Positions 8,276 to 15,457 of a DNA stretch of 24,523 bases are shown piece after piece. Below the pieces are notes generated by a model. The model did not search any database. It saw only the letters and a program-made list of their open reading frames with translations, and was not told where the DNA came from. The translations under genes were made by a program, and so were the position numbers. The stretch is from an uncultured Oscillospiraceae bacterium (GTDB lineage Bacteria; Bacillota; Clostridia; Oscillospirales; Oscillospiraceae): contig CAJULZ010000029.1 of the NCBI GenBank assembly GCA_910587205.1, positions 1-24,523 of the forward strand, written 5' to 3'. Positions within the stretch are counted from its first letter, which is position 1. Every line of letters starts with the position of its first letter.

Positions 8276-8304
8276 ATTATAAATCAAACCGCCCGCCCTG
8301 GCAA
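8276..8304 (-). promoter_or_regulatory. Promoter of the DUF624 gene
   Basis: On the minus strand TTGCCA (8304-8299) and TATAAT (8281-8276) are spaced by 17 bases, an almost perfect sigma-A promoter. The predicted start falls on the adjacent palindrome at 8259-8272. Confidence 0.75.
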
Positions 8305-8378
8305 TCCCCATCTGGGCGGATGGGCCGTTGGGACGGGTATTTTTTCAAAAAGACCTGTCCTTTTTTCTGCGCCTGTGG

Positions 8379-8384
8379 TATGAT
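8379..8384 (+). promoter_or_regulatory. Extended -10 promoter of the type IV ABC-like gene
   Basis: TATGAT at 8379-8384 is preceded by TGG, an extended -10 element. No good -35 box is seen at the right distance. The 13-mer CCTGTGGTATGAT (8372-8384) recurs exactly at 9782-9794, before the ABC-F gene, so the two genes appear to share a promoter type. Confidence 0.55.
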
Positions 8385-8452
8385 ACGAGATACGGTCGGG
8401 CGGGTCCGGACGCGGACGCGCCGCCATAGATAGGGAAAGGACGTGTGGATCG

Positions 8453-9745
8453 TTGTATAATTTGTACGACCTGGGGTTGTACCTGTTGGTCTATTCCTTC
8501 CTGGGGTGGGCGGCGGAGGCGGGCTGGTATGCCGTTACCCGGCGGAAGTTCTGCAACCGGGGCGTGGTGGCCCTGCCGCTGGTGCTGTCCTATGGGTTTA
8601 CCTTTGTCCTGCTGTTATTGGTGCTGCCCACCCTGGCGGGGCGGCATGTTTTGTCCTTCCTGGCCACCATGGTGGTGTCGTCGGTAGTGGAGGGGATCGG
8701 GGACCACTTCTTCCGCCGGGTGGGGCCCAAAATCCGGTGGAACCAGGAGCGCAGCCGCCTGCTGTCCGGTACGGGGAAGGGCCTGCTGGCCTCCGTGGCG
8801 GTGGCGGCGGTATATTATGTGGTCTATTTGATCCTTCATCCGGTGCTGATGGCGGGGCTGATGCTGGTGCCCGAGGTGGTGCGGCATATCGTGGTGCTGG
8901 CAGAACTGGCCCTGGTTGGGCTGGATTTCGCCGCCGTGTTCTACGCCGTGCGCACGGGGGACGCTTCCCGCTACGAGGAGCGGCAGGCGGTCAGCGGCCA
9001 GAAGAAATTGGCCGGCCGCATTTACAACGCCGTGTGGAAACGTCTGCAAAAAGCCTACCCGGGCTTGGAGCAGGGCCCGGGGAAGGAGGAAGGGGCCTAT
9101 ACCTTCGCCAAGGGGCTGTGCTGGGACAAGTTGGTGTGGGTTTTTCTGATTTCAGCTCTGCTGGGAGACATCATCGAGACCTTTTGGTGCGGCCTGGTGG
9201 ACGGCCAGTGGATGAACCGCTCCAGCGTGCTCTACGGCCCGTTCAGCTTTGTGTGGGGACTGGGCGCGGTGGTGCTCACCGTCACCCTCCAGCGGCTGGC
9301 CGAGAAAAACGACCGCTACGTATTTGCCGCCGGGTTTGTCATCGGCGGTGCCTATGAGTACATGTGCAGCGTGTTCACTGAGCTGGTGTTCGGCACGGTG
9401 TTCTGGGACTACAGCGACATGCCGCTGAACATCGGCGGGCGCACCAACGTGCTGTTCTGCTTTTTCTGGGGCGTGCTGGCGGTGGTGTGGATCAAGATGA
9501 TCTATCCGCCTATGTCCAAGAGCATCGAATCCCTCCCGGCCCTGGCGGGCAAGGTTGCCACCTGGGTGGTGGTGCTCCTCATGGTGTGCAACGCGGCCCT
9601 CACCTGCGCGGCCATGTTCCGGTACGGCGGCCGGGCCATCCAGCCGGAGCCCGCCAACGCCTTTGAGGAATTCCTGGACAGCCAATACGGAGACGCCAGA
9701 ATGGAGGAGCGCTGGCCCAACATGATTGTGACGGGGGGAGAATGA
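8453..9745 (+). CDS. Two-unit type IV ABC transporter-like membrane protein (PF06541 family)
   Basis: A 430-residue integral membrane protein built from two related halves. The first half begins DLGLYLLVYSFLGWAAEAGW and contains KFCNRGVV; the second contains LLGDIIETFWCGLVDGQWMN followed by RSSVLYGPFSFVWGLGA, YEYMCSVFTELVFGTVFWDY and a SDMPLNIGGR loop. These are the recurring features of the putative ABC-transporter type IV (formerly DUF1113) family: a helix with Gly-Trp/Glu, an Asn-Arg-Gly or Tyr-Gly-Pro loop, and a Trp-Asp-Tyr-Ser loop. Function in the family is unproven. The start is a TTG at 8453 with AGGGAAAGG about 12 bases upstream, a loose spacing, so the start is somewhat uncertain. 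It is divergent from DUF624 and followed by an ABC-F gene with its own promoter; that ATPase is soluble and not an obvious transport partner. Confidence 0.8.
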   Translation: MYNLYDLGLYLLVYSFLGWAAEAGWYAVTRRKFCNRGVVALPLVLSYGFTFVLLLLVLPTLAGRHVLSFLATMVVSSVVEGIGDHFFRRVGPKIRWNQERSRLLSGTGKGLLASVAVAAVYYVVYLILHPVLMAGLMLVPEVVRHIVVLAELALVGLDFAAVFYAVRTGDASRYEERQAVSGQKKLAGRIYNAVWKRLQKAYPGLEQGPGKEEGAYTFAKGLCWDKLVWVFLISALLGDIIETFWCGLVDGQWMNRSSVLYGPFSFVWGLGAVVLTVTLQRLAEKNDRYVFAAGFVIGGAYEYMCSVFTELVFGTVFWDYSDMPLNIGGRTNVLFCFFWGVLAVVWIKMIYPPMSKSIESLPALAGKVATWVVVLLMVCNAALTCAAMFRYGGRAIQPEPANAFEEFLDSQYGDARMEERWPNMIVTGGE

Positions 9746-9747
9746 TA

Positions 9748-9761
9748 TATCCTGCAAAATA
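9748..9761. promoter_or_regulatory. Imperfect copy of the TATCTTGCAAGATA operator
   Basis: TATCCTGCAAAATA differs from the perfect palindrome at 8259-8272 at two positions and lies immediately upstream of the ABC-F -35 box. A looser look-alike (ATTTTGCAGCATA) lies just after the -10 box, near 9806-9818. Binding is inferred from similarity only. Confidence 0.4.
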
Positions 9762-9765
9762 TAGC

Positions 9766-9794
9766 TTGCAGTACCGCCACCCCTGTGGTATGAT
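9766..9794 (+). promoter_or_regulatory. Promoter of the ABC-F gene
   Basis: TTGCAG (9766-9771), a 17-base spacer, and TATGAT (9789-9794) with an extended -10 TG at 9786-9787. Transcription should start near 9801. Confidence 0.7.
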
Positions 9795-9835
9795 GTTCCC
9801 CATGGATTTTGCAGCATATTGAAGGAGAGACCGCC

Positions 9836-11431
9836 ATGATTACTGTGACCGACCTGGGACTGAACTACAGCGGGACCCCGCTGTTTTCCCATGTGGACCT
9901 GCAATTTGACCGGGGGAACTGCTACGGCATCATCGGCGCCAACGGCGCGGGCAAGTCCACGTTTTTGAAGATCCTCTCCGGGGAGCTGGATTCCACCTCC
10001 GGCGAGGTGAGCGTGCTGCCCAACATCCGCATGTCCGTGCTGAAGCAGGACCAGAACGCCTACGACGCCTATCCGGTGATGGACACGGTGATCATGGGCA
10101 ACCAGCGGCTGTACGACGTGGGCAAGGAGAAGGACGCGCTGTACGCCAAGGAGGAGATGACCGATGAGGACGGGCTGCTGGCCTGCCAGCTGGAGGAGGA
10201 ATATGCCGAGCTGGGTGGCTGGGAGGCGGAGAGCAGCGCCAGCCGCATCCTCCAGGGCCTGGGGGTGGGCACCGAACACCATGGGAGCCCCATGGCCACC
10301 CTGGATCCCCGGCTGAAGGTGAAGGTGCTGCTGGCCCAGGCGCTGTTCGGCAGCCCGGATTTACTGATGATGGACGAGCCCACCAACAACCTGGACATTG
10401 AGGCGGTGAACTGGCTGGAGGACTTTCTGCTGGACTTTGAGGGCACCGTCATCGTGGTGTCCCACGACCGGCACTTCCTCAACACCGTGTGCACCCATAT
10501 CGTGGACATCGACTACGGCAAGATCAAGATGTACGTGGGCAACTACGACTTCTGGTACGAGTCCTCCCAGCTTGTGCAGCAGCTCATCAAGAGCCAGAAC
10601 AAGCGCAACGAGGAGAAAATCAAGGAATTGCAGGACTTTATCTCCCGCTTCTCCGCCAACAAGTCCAAGTCCAAGCAGGCCACCGCCCGGCGCAAGCTGT
10701 TGGACAAGCTGACGGTGCAGGAGATGCCCGCCTCCTCCCGGCGCTACCCCTTCGTGGGCTTCACCCCCGACCGGGAGGTTGGCAAGGACATTTTGTTTGT
10801 CACCGACGTGTCCAAGACCATCGACGGGGTAAAGGTGCTGGACAAGGTGTCCTTCATCGTGGGCCACGATGAGAAGATCGCCTTTGTGGGGGACAACGAG
10901 AACGCCCACACGGCGCTGTTCAAGATCTTGGCCGGGGAACTGGAGCCGGACGAGGGCACAGTGAAGTGGGGCCAGACGGCCACCTTCTCCTACTTTCCCA
11001 AGGACAACACCGCTTATTTCCAGGACTGCGAGGACGACTTGGTGCAGTGGCTGCGGCAGTTCTCTCGGGATCCCCAGGAGCAGTACCTCCGGGGCTTCCT
11101 GGGCCGGATGCTGTTCTCCGGTGAGGAGGTCAACAAGCCGGTGAAGGTGCTGTCCGGCGGGGAGAAGGTGCGGTGTATGCTGTCCCGGATGATGCTGTCC
11201 GGGGCCAATGTGCTTTTGCTGGACCAGCCCACCAATCATCTGGACCTGGAGTCTATCGCGGCGTTGAACAAGGGGCTGGAGGCGGTGAAGTGCAACGTGC
11301 TGGTGGCCTCCCACGACCATCAGCTCATACAGACCGTGTGCAACCGGGTGTTTGACTTCACCGCGGACGGGAAGCTCATCGACCGCAAAACCACCTACGA
11401 TGAATATTTGGAGCAGCAGCGGGATGGGTGA
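9836..11431 (+). CDS. ABC-F family ATPase (YbiT-type) with degenerate second nucleotide site
   Basis: A 531-residue soluble protein with two ATP-binding cassettes and no membrane segments, the layout of ABC-F proteins that act on ribosomes as translation factors or antibiotic-protection proteins. The first cassette is intact: Walker A GANGAGKST (34-42), Walker B with Glu181 in MDEPTNNLD, and SHDRHF. The linker contains a basic FSANKSKSKQATARRK stretch typical of the YbiT group. The second cassette keeps LSGGE (439-443) and a DQPTNHLD box, but its Walker A reads GDNENAHTA (352-360; the invariant Lys is His358) and the catalytic Glu is Gln464. A degenerate second Walker A is, as far as I recall, common in clostridial members; the Gln is more striking. 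The start is ATG 9836 with GAAGGAGAG upstream, not the TTG at 9809. No resistance phenotype can be read from the sequence. Confidence 0.9.
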   Translation: MITVTDLGLNYSGTPLFSHVDLQFDRGNCYGIIGANGAGKSTFLKILSGELDSTSGEVSVLPNIRMSVLKQDQNAYDAYPVMDTVIMGNQRLYDVGKEKDALYAKEEMTDEDGLLACQLEEEYAELGGWEAESSASRILQGLGVGTEHHGSPMATLDPRLKVKVLLAQALFGSPDLLMMDEPTNNLDIEAVNWLEDFLLDFEGTVIVVSHDRHFLNTVCTHIVDIDYGKIKMYVGNYDFWYESSQLVQQLIKSQNKRNEEKIKELQDFISRFSANKSKSKQATARRKLLDKLTVQEMPASSRRYPFVGFTPDREVGKDILFVTDVSKTIDGVKVLDKVSFIVGHDEKIAFVGDNENAHTALFKILAGELEPDEGTVKWGQTATFSYFPKDNTAYFQDCEDDLVQWLRQFSRDPQEQYLRGFLGRMLFSGEEVNKPVKVLSGGEKVRCMLSRMMLSGANVLLLDQPTNHLDLESIAALNKGLEAVKCNVLVASHDHQLIQTVCNRVFDFTADGKLIDRKTTYDEYLEQQRDG

Positions 11432-11446
11432 CCCGGGCTGTAAGAT

Positions 11447-11491
11447 AAAGGGACGCCAGGCACGGCGCGCGCCGTGCCTGGCGTCCCTTTT
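11447..11491. terminator. Bidirectional terminator between ABC-F and activase genes
   Basis: A 44-base perfect palindrome (11447-11490, centre between 11468 and 11469) forms a very stable stem of about 20 pairs with a GCGC tip. TTTT follows on the plus strand and TTTATCTT on the minus strand, so it serves the two convergent genes. Confidence 0.9.
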
Positions 11492-11512
11492 GCGCACCTG
11501 GGAACCGGACCT

Positions 11513-12463
11513 TCAGCGCACCTGGGCTCCCCGCTCGCAGCGGTTGCCCCAGGAGTCGATGAGCTGAGCCCCCCGGTAGACGCAGATGATCTCACAGCGG
11601 TTGGGACAGCCGCCGCAGCTGGCCTCCCGGGTGGAGAACTCCATGTTTTCCACGGAGAAATCAAATTCCTGCCGCCCGCTGCCCCTTCTCGCCAGGATGG
11701 CCGCGCCCAGCGCCCCCATGAGGTGGCCGTTGGGGTCCACAATGACCTTGCAGCCCAGGGTGCGCTCAAAGGCGGTTACCACCCCCTTGTTTTTGCTCAC
11801 GCCCCCCTGGAACACCACCGGGGAGACGATTTTTTTGCCCTTGCCCACGTTGTTCAGGTAGTTGGCCGCCACCGCGTTGCACACGCCGGCGATGATGTCC
11901 TCCCGGGGATGGCCCATCTGGATCTTGTGCACCAGGTCGGACTCGGCGAACACGGTACACCGGGCGGCGATCTGGGTGGGGTGGGTGGAGCGCAGGGCGT
12001 AGTCCCCGATATCCTCTACCTCAATGCCCAGCCGCTTGGCCTGGCTGGACAGGAAGGCCCCGGTACCCGCGGCGCATAGGGTATTCATAGCGTAATCCAC
12101 CGCCACGCCGTTTTCTACCAGGATAATTTTAGAGTCCTGCCCGCCGATCTCCAGGATGGTGCGCACATCGGGGTAGAAGGTGGTGGTGCCCACGGCGTGG
12201 GCGGTGATCTCGTTTTTCACCATGGTGGCCCCCAAAATGGCGCCCACCAGCTTCCGGGCGGAGCCGGTGGTGCCGGTGGCCACCACCTTGTATGCGCCCT
12301 TGTCGAACTGCCCCTCCAGCAGGCGCACCAGCTCCTTTACCGCGCCGATGGGGTCGCCCTGGGTCCAGATATATTGGCTGGACAGGATGTTGTTCTGCTT
12401 GTCGATGATGACGCCTTTGGTGGAGATGGACCCCACGTCGATGCCTAAATATGCGTGCTCCAA
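11513..12463 (-). CDS. Acyl-CoA dehydratase activase (BadF/BcrA/HgdC family ATPase)
   Basis: A 316-residue member of the ASKHA-fold activases that use ATP to drive an electron from a [4Fe-4S] cluster onto a 2-hydroxyacyl-CoA dehydratase or a double-cubane-cluster protein. Visible signatures are the phosphate-1 loop GIDVGSISTKG at the N-terminus, ILEIGGQDSK, CAAGTGAF and ARCTVFAESD, which carry the two cluster-ligating cysteines of the dimer, and GGVSKN and GALGAA near the C-terminus. After the activase fold is a Cys-rich tail with Cys283, Cys286, Cys290, Cys294 and Cys309 (CGGCPNRCEIIC and GNRCERG). In large multidomain relatives this segment links the activase to a DUF2229 domain. It is the last gene of a three-gene operon, starting one base after the stop of the HgdB-like gene. 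The physiological substrate is unknown. Confidence 0.88.
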   Translation of the reverse strand: MEHAYLGIDVGSISTKGVIIDKQNNILSSQYIWTQGDPIGAVKELVRLLEGQFDKGAYKVVATGTTGSARKLVGAILGATMVKNEITAHAVGTTTFYPDVRTILEIGGQDSKIILVENGVAVDYAMNTLCAAGTGAFLSSQAKRLGIEVEDIGDYALRSTHPTQIAARCTVFAESDLVHKIQMGHPREDIIAGVCNAVAANYLNNVGKGKKIVSPVVFQGGVSKNKGVVTAFERTLGCKVIVDPNGHLMGALGAAILARRGSGRQEFDFSVENMEFSTREASCGGCPNRCEIICVYRGAQLIDSWGNRCERGAQVR

Positions 12464-12464
12464 A

Positions 12465-13544
12465 TCAGAGGACCTTCTTTCTCATTTCAATCATGTCGTA
12501 AAACGCCTCCAGCCGGGTCATGAGCCCCACGTCGCTGGTCTGGGCGTCATAGGTGAGGTAGAGCACGGGGATCTTATAGTCCGCGCCGATATTTTGCAGC
12601 ACGGGCATGACGTCGATCTCCGGCGTGCACCCGGCGGATTTGATGTGGATGATGCCGTCGAAGCCCCGCTCGGCGCACTCCCGGGCGTACCAGATGTTGG
12701 CGGTAGAGGTGGGGCCCATGTCGTACCGGCACAGGTCCTGGATCTTCACCCGCAAGTTTTTCTGCCCGCTGCCGTAGCGGAGGAACTGGTTGGTGACGTT
12801 CATCCAGCGGTGGATCTCCACCCCCATGTCCGCCAGCTTTTGCTCCAGCTCCAGGTTGGAAAAGGGGTCCATGGCGGTGTAGAATTCGCCCACGATGCCC
12901 ACCCGCAGGGGCCGCCGGGGCTTGTCCAGCGGGACGGCCCGGAGCGCGCGTTTGGCCCCCCGGTAGCCCTGCTCCACGTCGCCCCTGTCCTGGGCGGTGT
13001 ACATGGCGGTGAGGAAGTCCTGGTATGCCCGGCGGTAGTCGCCGCCGGTGGCGTCGAAGCCGCAGTTTTGAAAATACTCCGCGGTGATCTCGTCCAGGTA
13101 TTCCACCATGTGGAGGCCCTCCAAAAACTGGGCCAGGAATCGGGCGGGGTTTACGCCGGGGGCCAGGCGGCGGACGATGCGGATATACTCCTTCTTTTTG
13201 CCCATGTCGTACTCGGACAGGTTGATGAAATCGAACTGGTAGCCCAGGTCCCGGAGGATCTGCTCCAGCAGCTCGCCATAGTAGCCCAAGCGGCATAGGC
13301 CGTGGGTCATGAGCAGGGTGTCCGCCCCGGCCTCCAATGACTCAATCATGCTGCCCAGCATGGTTTTGAAGGGGGTGCACACGAAATCCGGGCTGTACTT
13401 GGTGCCCAGCTCCATGGTGCGCTTGGTGAGGACGGGGGGCATGACATACCGGGCCCCAAGAGCCTGCTCTACAATATATTTGAAGGCGCAGTTGTATTCC
13501 GCGTACCGGGGGAAAGAGATGCTCCGTTTGTTTTTTTCTGCCAT
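12465..13544 (-). CDS. 2-hydroxyacyl-CoA dehydratase (HgdB/YjiM)-like iron-sulfur protein
   Basis: A 359-residue protein of the 2-hydroxyglutaryl-CoA dehydratase D-component family. Cysteines that may ligate clusters include Cys19, Cys56, Cys84 and a later Cys in the HIKSAGCTPEID segment. The C-terminal pattern (IPVLYLTYDAQT, then TRLEAFYDM) is the usual end of this fold. It is most like the HgdB-related half of the giant activase/DUF2229/HgdB proteins and the double-cubane-cluster proteins rather than a classical two-subunit amino-acid-fermentation dehydratase. The start is ATG at 13544, which shares one base with the stop of the upstream gene (TAATG), so translation is coupled. A much longer frame upstream is only antisense-like readthrough into the neighbour. 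Its electron donor should be the activase encoded next. Confidence 0.82.
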   Translation of the reverse strand: MAEKNKRSISFPRYAEYNCAFKYIVEQALGARYVMPPVLTKRTMELGTKYSPDFVCTPFKTMLGSMIESLEAGADTLLMTHGLCRLGYYGELLEQILRDLGYQFDFINLSEYDMGKKKEYIRIVRRLAPGVNPARFLAQFLEGLHMVEYLDEITAEYFQNCGFDATGGDYRRAYQDFLTAMYTAQDRGDVEQGYRGAKRALRAVPLDKPRRPLRVGIVGEFYTAMDPFSNLELEQKLADMGVEIHRWMNVTNQFLRYGSGQKNLRVKIQDLCRYDMGPTSTANIWYARECAERGFDGIIHIKSAGCTPEIDVMPVLQNIGADYKIPVLYLTYDAQTSDVGLMTRLEAFYDMIEMRKKVL

Positions 13545-14473
13545 TACAGCTTGCCCTCCTGAAAGCGGATGATGTCGATGAAGCTCTCCAGCCGGGTCTC
13601 CACCCCGGCGGTGCCGCTTTGACTGTCCAGCACCAGGTTGAGCAGGGGCACGTCCCCCACCCGGCGGGCGATGAGCTCGTTGACCATGGCGTCGGGGCCG
13701 CAGGGGAAGGCGCTGAGCAGGATGATGCCGTCCACGGTGTCTCTGCGCTGCTGGATGCCGCCTAAAATCTCCCGGCTGATCTCCCACTTGCAGGTGGGGG
13801 AGAGGGACAGGCTGCGCTTCAGTGCTGCCTCCCGGTCGGTGAGGTCGGCCCGCAGGGGGATAACCCCCGCCGCCTTCAGGAACCTGGTGACGGGTTTGCC
13901 CATAAAGGGGTCCTCAATGACATAGCTGTGGGCGGCGATGAGCACCTTCATGCCCTCCCGGCGGGAGAGTTGCTCCTGCTTCTGCACCTGTTCCTTAAAA
14001 TGGGCCAGCTCCGCCTTTTTCGCCAGGCGGTAAGCCCGCTTCACCGCCCCGGCGGAGCAGCCCAGCTCCCGGCCCATGGACAAAAACGCGTCCTGCTCGT
14101 CCTGCTTGAGCTCCCCGTCCACGTTGTAGGACAGAAATTTCTGCCCAGTGCTGCGGAACACGCTGCGCACCAGGTCGGGGGTGGATTCAAACCGGGTGCA
14201 CATATTCCGGTGCCTGCCGAAGTTGCTCACCCGGGGCGTGAGGATGTAGTCGCACTGCCCCACCAGGGCCGCCACATGGCCTAGGTAGATTTTCAGCGAC
14301 AGGCAGGCCTCGTCGATGGCCAGGGCCGTCCCCTGGGCCAGAATGTCCCGGTCGGTGGGCGGGCTGGCGGCCACCCCCAGGCCCAGCCCGGTGAAAAAGG
14401 TGCGCCAGAGTACGCCGTACCGGTAGTACAGCATGGCCCGGGGTAGACCGATGACGGCGGGTTGATGTTCCAT
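13544..14473 (-). CDS. DUF2229-family dehydratase-activase-associated protein
   Basis: A 309-residue protein whose opening (VIGLPRAMLYYRYG, then WRTFFTGLGLGVAASPPTD) matches the DUF2229 pattern: an IGIPRA start and a TFF.LG..V..SPPT segment. Conserved-looking cysteines include Cys57, Cys74 and Cys92. The C-terminal LDSQSGTAGVETRLESFIDI resembles the end of the following HgdB-like protein (YDAQTSDVGLMTRLEAFYDM), so the two are probably paralogous halves of one Fe-S enzyme. In many Clostridia these domains form one protein of about 1,400 residues; here they are separate genes. It is the first gene of the operon, with a good promoter 80 bases upstream. The reaction is unknown; a low-potential reductase or dehydratase role is inferred from the family. 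Confidence 0.8.
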   Translation of the reverse strand: MEHQPAVIGLPRAMLYYRYGVLWRTFFTGLGLGVAASPPTDRDILAQGTALAIDEACLSLKIYLGHVAALVGQCDYILTPRVSNFGRHRNMCTRFESTPDLVRSVFRSTGQKFLSYNVDGELKQDEQDAFLSMGRELGCSAGAVKRAYRLAKKAELAHFKEQVQKQEQLSRREGMKVLIAAHSYVIEDPFMGKPVTRFLKAAGVIPLRADLTDREAALKRSLSLSPTCKWEISREILGGIQQRRDTVDGIILLSAFPCGPDAMVNELIARRVGDVPLLNLVLDSQSGTAGVETRLESFIDIIRFQEGKL

Positions 14474-14552
14474 AATGCGGTATCCCCTTTAACGTGGAAT
14501 AGGCGGCCGAGCCATGGGGCCGGGCCGCAGTGAGGCTGATGCAGCGGACATT

Positions 14553-14581
14553 ATTATACCAATTCTGCCCATGGACTGCAA
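14553..14581 (-). promoter_or_regulatory. Promoter of the DUF2229-HgdB-activase operon
   Basis: On the minus strand TTGCAG (14581-14576), 17 bases, TATAAT (14558-14553), with an extended -10 TG. The leader is about 70 bases. It is back to back with the TetR promoter, about 50 bases away. Confidence 0.85.
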
Positions 14582-14629
14582 GGCTTGGGACATCTTTTTT
14601 GGGGCGGACCCGGCGGGCGGGATTTCCCC

Positions 14630-14658
14630 TTGACAGCGGCGGCAGGATGTGGTATATT
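14630..14658 (+). promoter_or_regulatory. Promoter of the TetR gene
   Basis: TTGACA (14630-14635), a 17-base spacer and TATATT (14653-14658), preceded by TGTGG. It is a strong sigma-A promoter directly overlapped downstream by an operator-like inverted repeat. Confidence 0.85.
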
Positions 14659-14659
14659 A

Positions 14660-14678
14660 CAAACAGACTAACGGTTTG
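14660..14678. promoter_or_regulatory. Putative TetR autoregulatory operator
   Basis: CAAAC (14660-14664) and GTTTG (14674-14678) form an inverted repeat directly after the -10 box. The right half, CGGTTTG, resembles the CGGTTT half-site of the clear palindrome before the MFS gene (15412-15428), suggesting that the same TetR protein binds both. Repression by steric block is inferred. Confidence 0.5.
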
Positions 14679-14696
14679 TTTGGGAGGGGAAGGACC

Positions 14697-15371
14697 GTGG
14701 CGCGGAACAAGCATCCGGAAGTGACGATTCAAAGAATCCTGGACACAGCGGAGCGGCTGTTCATTGAAAAGGGCTATGACCATGCCTCCCTCCAGGATAT
14801 CATCGATGCCACGGGTCTGTCCAAGGGGGCCATCTACCACCATTTTGCCTCCAAGGTGGATATCTTTTACGCCGTGTTTGACCGCATCGGACAGCACGAC
14901 ACCGCCGTTTTGTCCGCTATCCTGAACGACAATACCCTCAACGGCCTGGACAAGCTGCGGGCCGTCTTCAAGGCATCCCTCCAGCCGGAGCGCCAGGACA
15001 ATATGGTTCGCATGCTGCCCTACCTGCTGGACAACCCCAAATTTCTGGCCATGGAGCTGCGGAACATTTTTGTAGAATCTGCGCCGCAGTTTATAGAGCC
15101 CATCATTCGTCAGGGCATAGCGGATGGCTCCATCCAAACGGACCACCCCAGGGAACTGGCGGAGGCGATGCTGGTGCTGACCGATATATGGGGTAATCCC
15201 ACCGTCCGCCCCACCACCCCGGAGGAAATGAAAGCCCGGTGCGCCGTGTTTAACCAGATGTTCACCAGTTTTGGCATACCCGCGCTGCTCGACCGGGAGA
15301 TCATCGACTATCTTATGGGGCTTGCGGAATTGGCCCAGCACAGGCCCCCGGATGGGGCGGGAAACGGCTGA
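14697..15371 (+). CDS. TetR/AcrR family transcriptional regulator
   Basis: A 224-residue regulator. The N-terminal helix-turn-helix is textbook: ILDTAERLFIEKGYDHASLQ, then DIIDATGLSKGAIYHHFASK (about residues 14-53). The C-terminal two thirds is the variable ligand-binding domain. Start GTG 14697 is preferred over an upstream in-frame GTG at 14649 because GGGAGGGGAAGG sits just before it and the transcription start lies between the two. It is followed by its own terminator and then the MFS gene, with a TetR-type palindrome in between, so its likely job is ligand-controlled repression of the efflux pump and of itself. The back-to-back dehydratase operon might also respond, but no matching operator was seen at that promoter. 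The inducer is unknown. Confidence 0.9.
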   Translation: MARNKHPEVTIQRILDTAERLFIEKGYDHASLQDIIDATGLSKGAIYHHFASKVDIFYAVFDRIGQHDTAVLSAILNDNTLNGLDKLRAVFKASLQPERQDNMVRMLPYLLDNPKFLAMELRNIFVESAPQFIEPIIRQGIADGSIQTDHPRELAEAMLVLTDIWGNPTVRPTTPEEMKARCAVFNQMFTSFGIPALLDREIIDYLMGLAELAQHRPPDGAGNG

Positions 15372-15374
15372 GAG

Positions 15375-15401
15375 GAAGCCGCCGCAGGGCGGTTTCTTTT
15401 T
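15375..15401 (+). terminator. Terminator after tetR
   Basis: GAAGCCGCC (15375-15383) pairs with GGCGGTTTC (15388-15396) through nine pairs including one G-U, loop GCAG, followed by TTTTT. Confidence 0.75.
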
Positions 15402-15411
15402 GGACATATAA

Positions 15412-15428
15412 AAACCGACGGTCGGTTT
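15412..15428. promoter_or_regulatory. TetR-type operator before the MFS gene
   Basis: AAACCGAC-G-GTCGGTTT is a 17-base palindrome with one central base, a form typical of TetR-family operators. It lies between the tetR terminator and the MFS ribosome binding site. A TATAAA at 15407-15412 touches its left edge and could be the -10 box; the -35 is not clear. Confidence 0.75.
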
Positions 15429-15438
15429 AAAAAGGAGG

Positions 15439-15457
15439 ATTTTGCAAGATGCAAAAT
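15439..15457. promoter_or_regulatory. Inverted repeat covering the MFS start codon
   Basis: ATTTTGCA (15439-15446) and TGCAAAAT (15450-15457) are perfect inverted repeats three bases apart, and the ATG start (15449-15451) lies in the middle. It resembles the TTGCAAGAT palindrome at 8259-8272. It could be a DNA operator, or an mRNA hairpin that partly hides the start codon just after GGAGG. Confidence 0.5.

Noticed and set aside
12465..13787. Longer version of the HgdB-like protein
   Set aside because: The extra N-terminal 81 residues are low-complexity readthrough of the upstream gene in another frame; the ATG at 13544 overlaps the upstream stop and fits the family.
14649..14696. Upstream GTG start for TetR
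   Set aside because: It lies inside the promoter spacer upstream of the predicted transcription start; GTG 14697 has the ribosome binding site.
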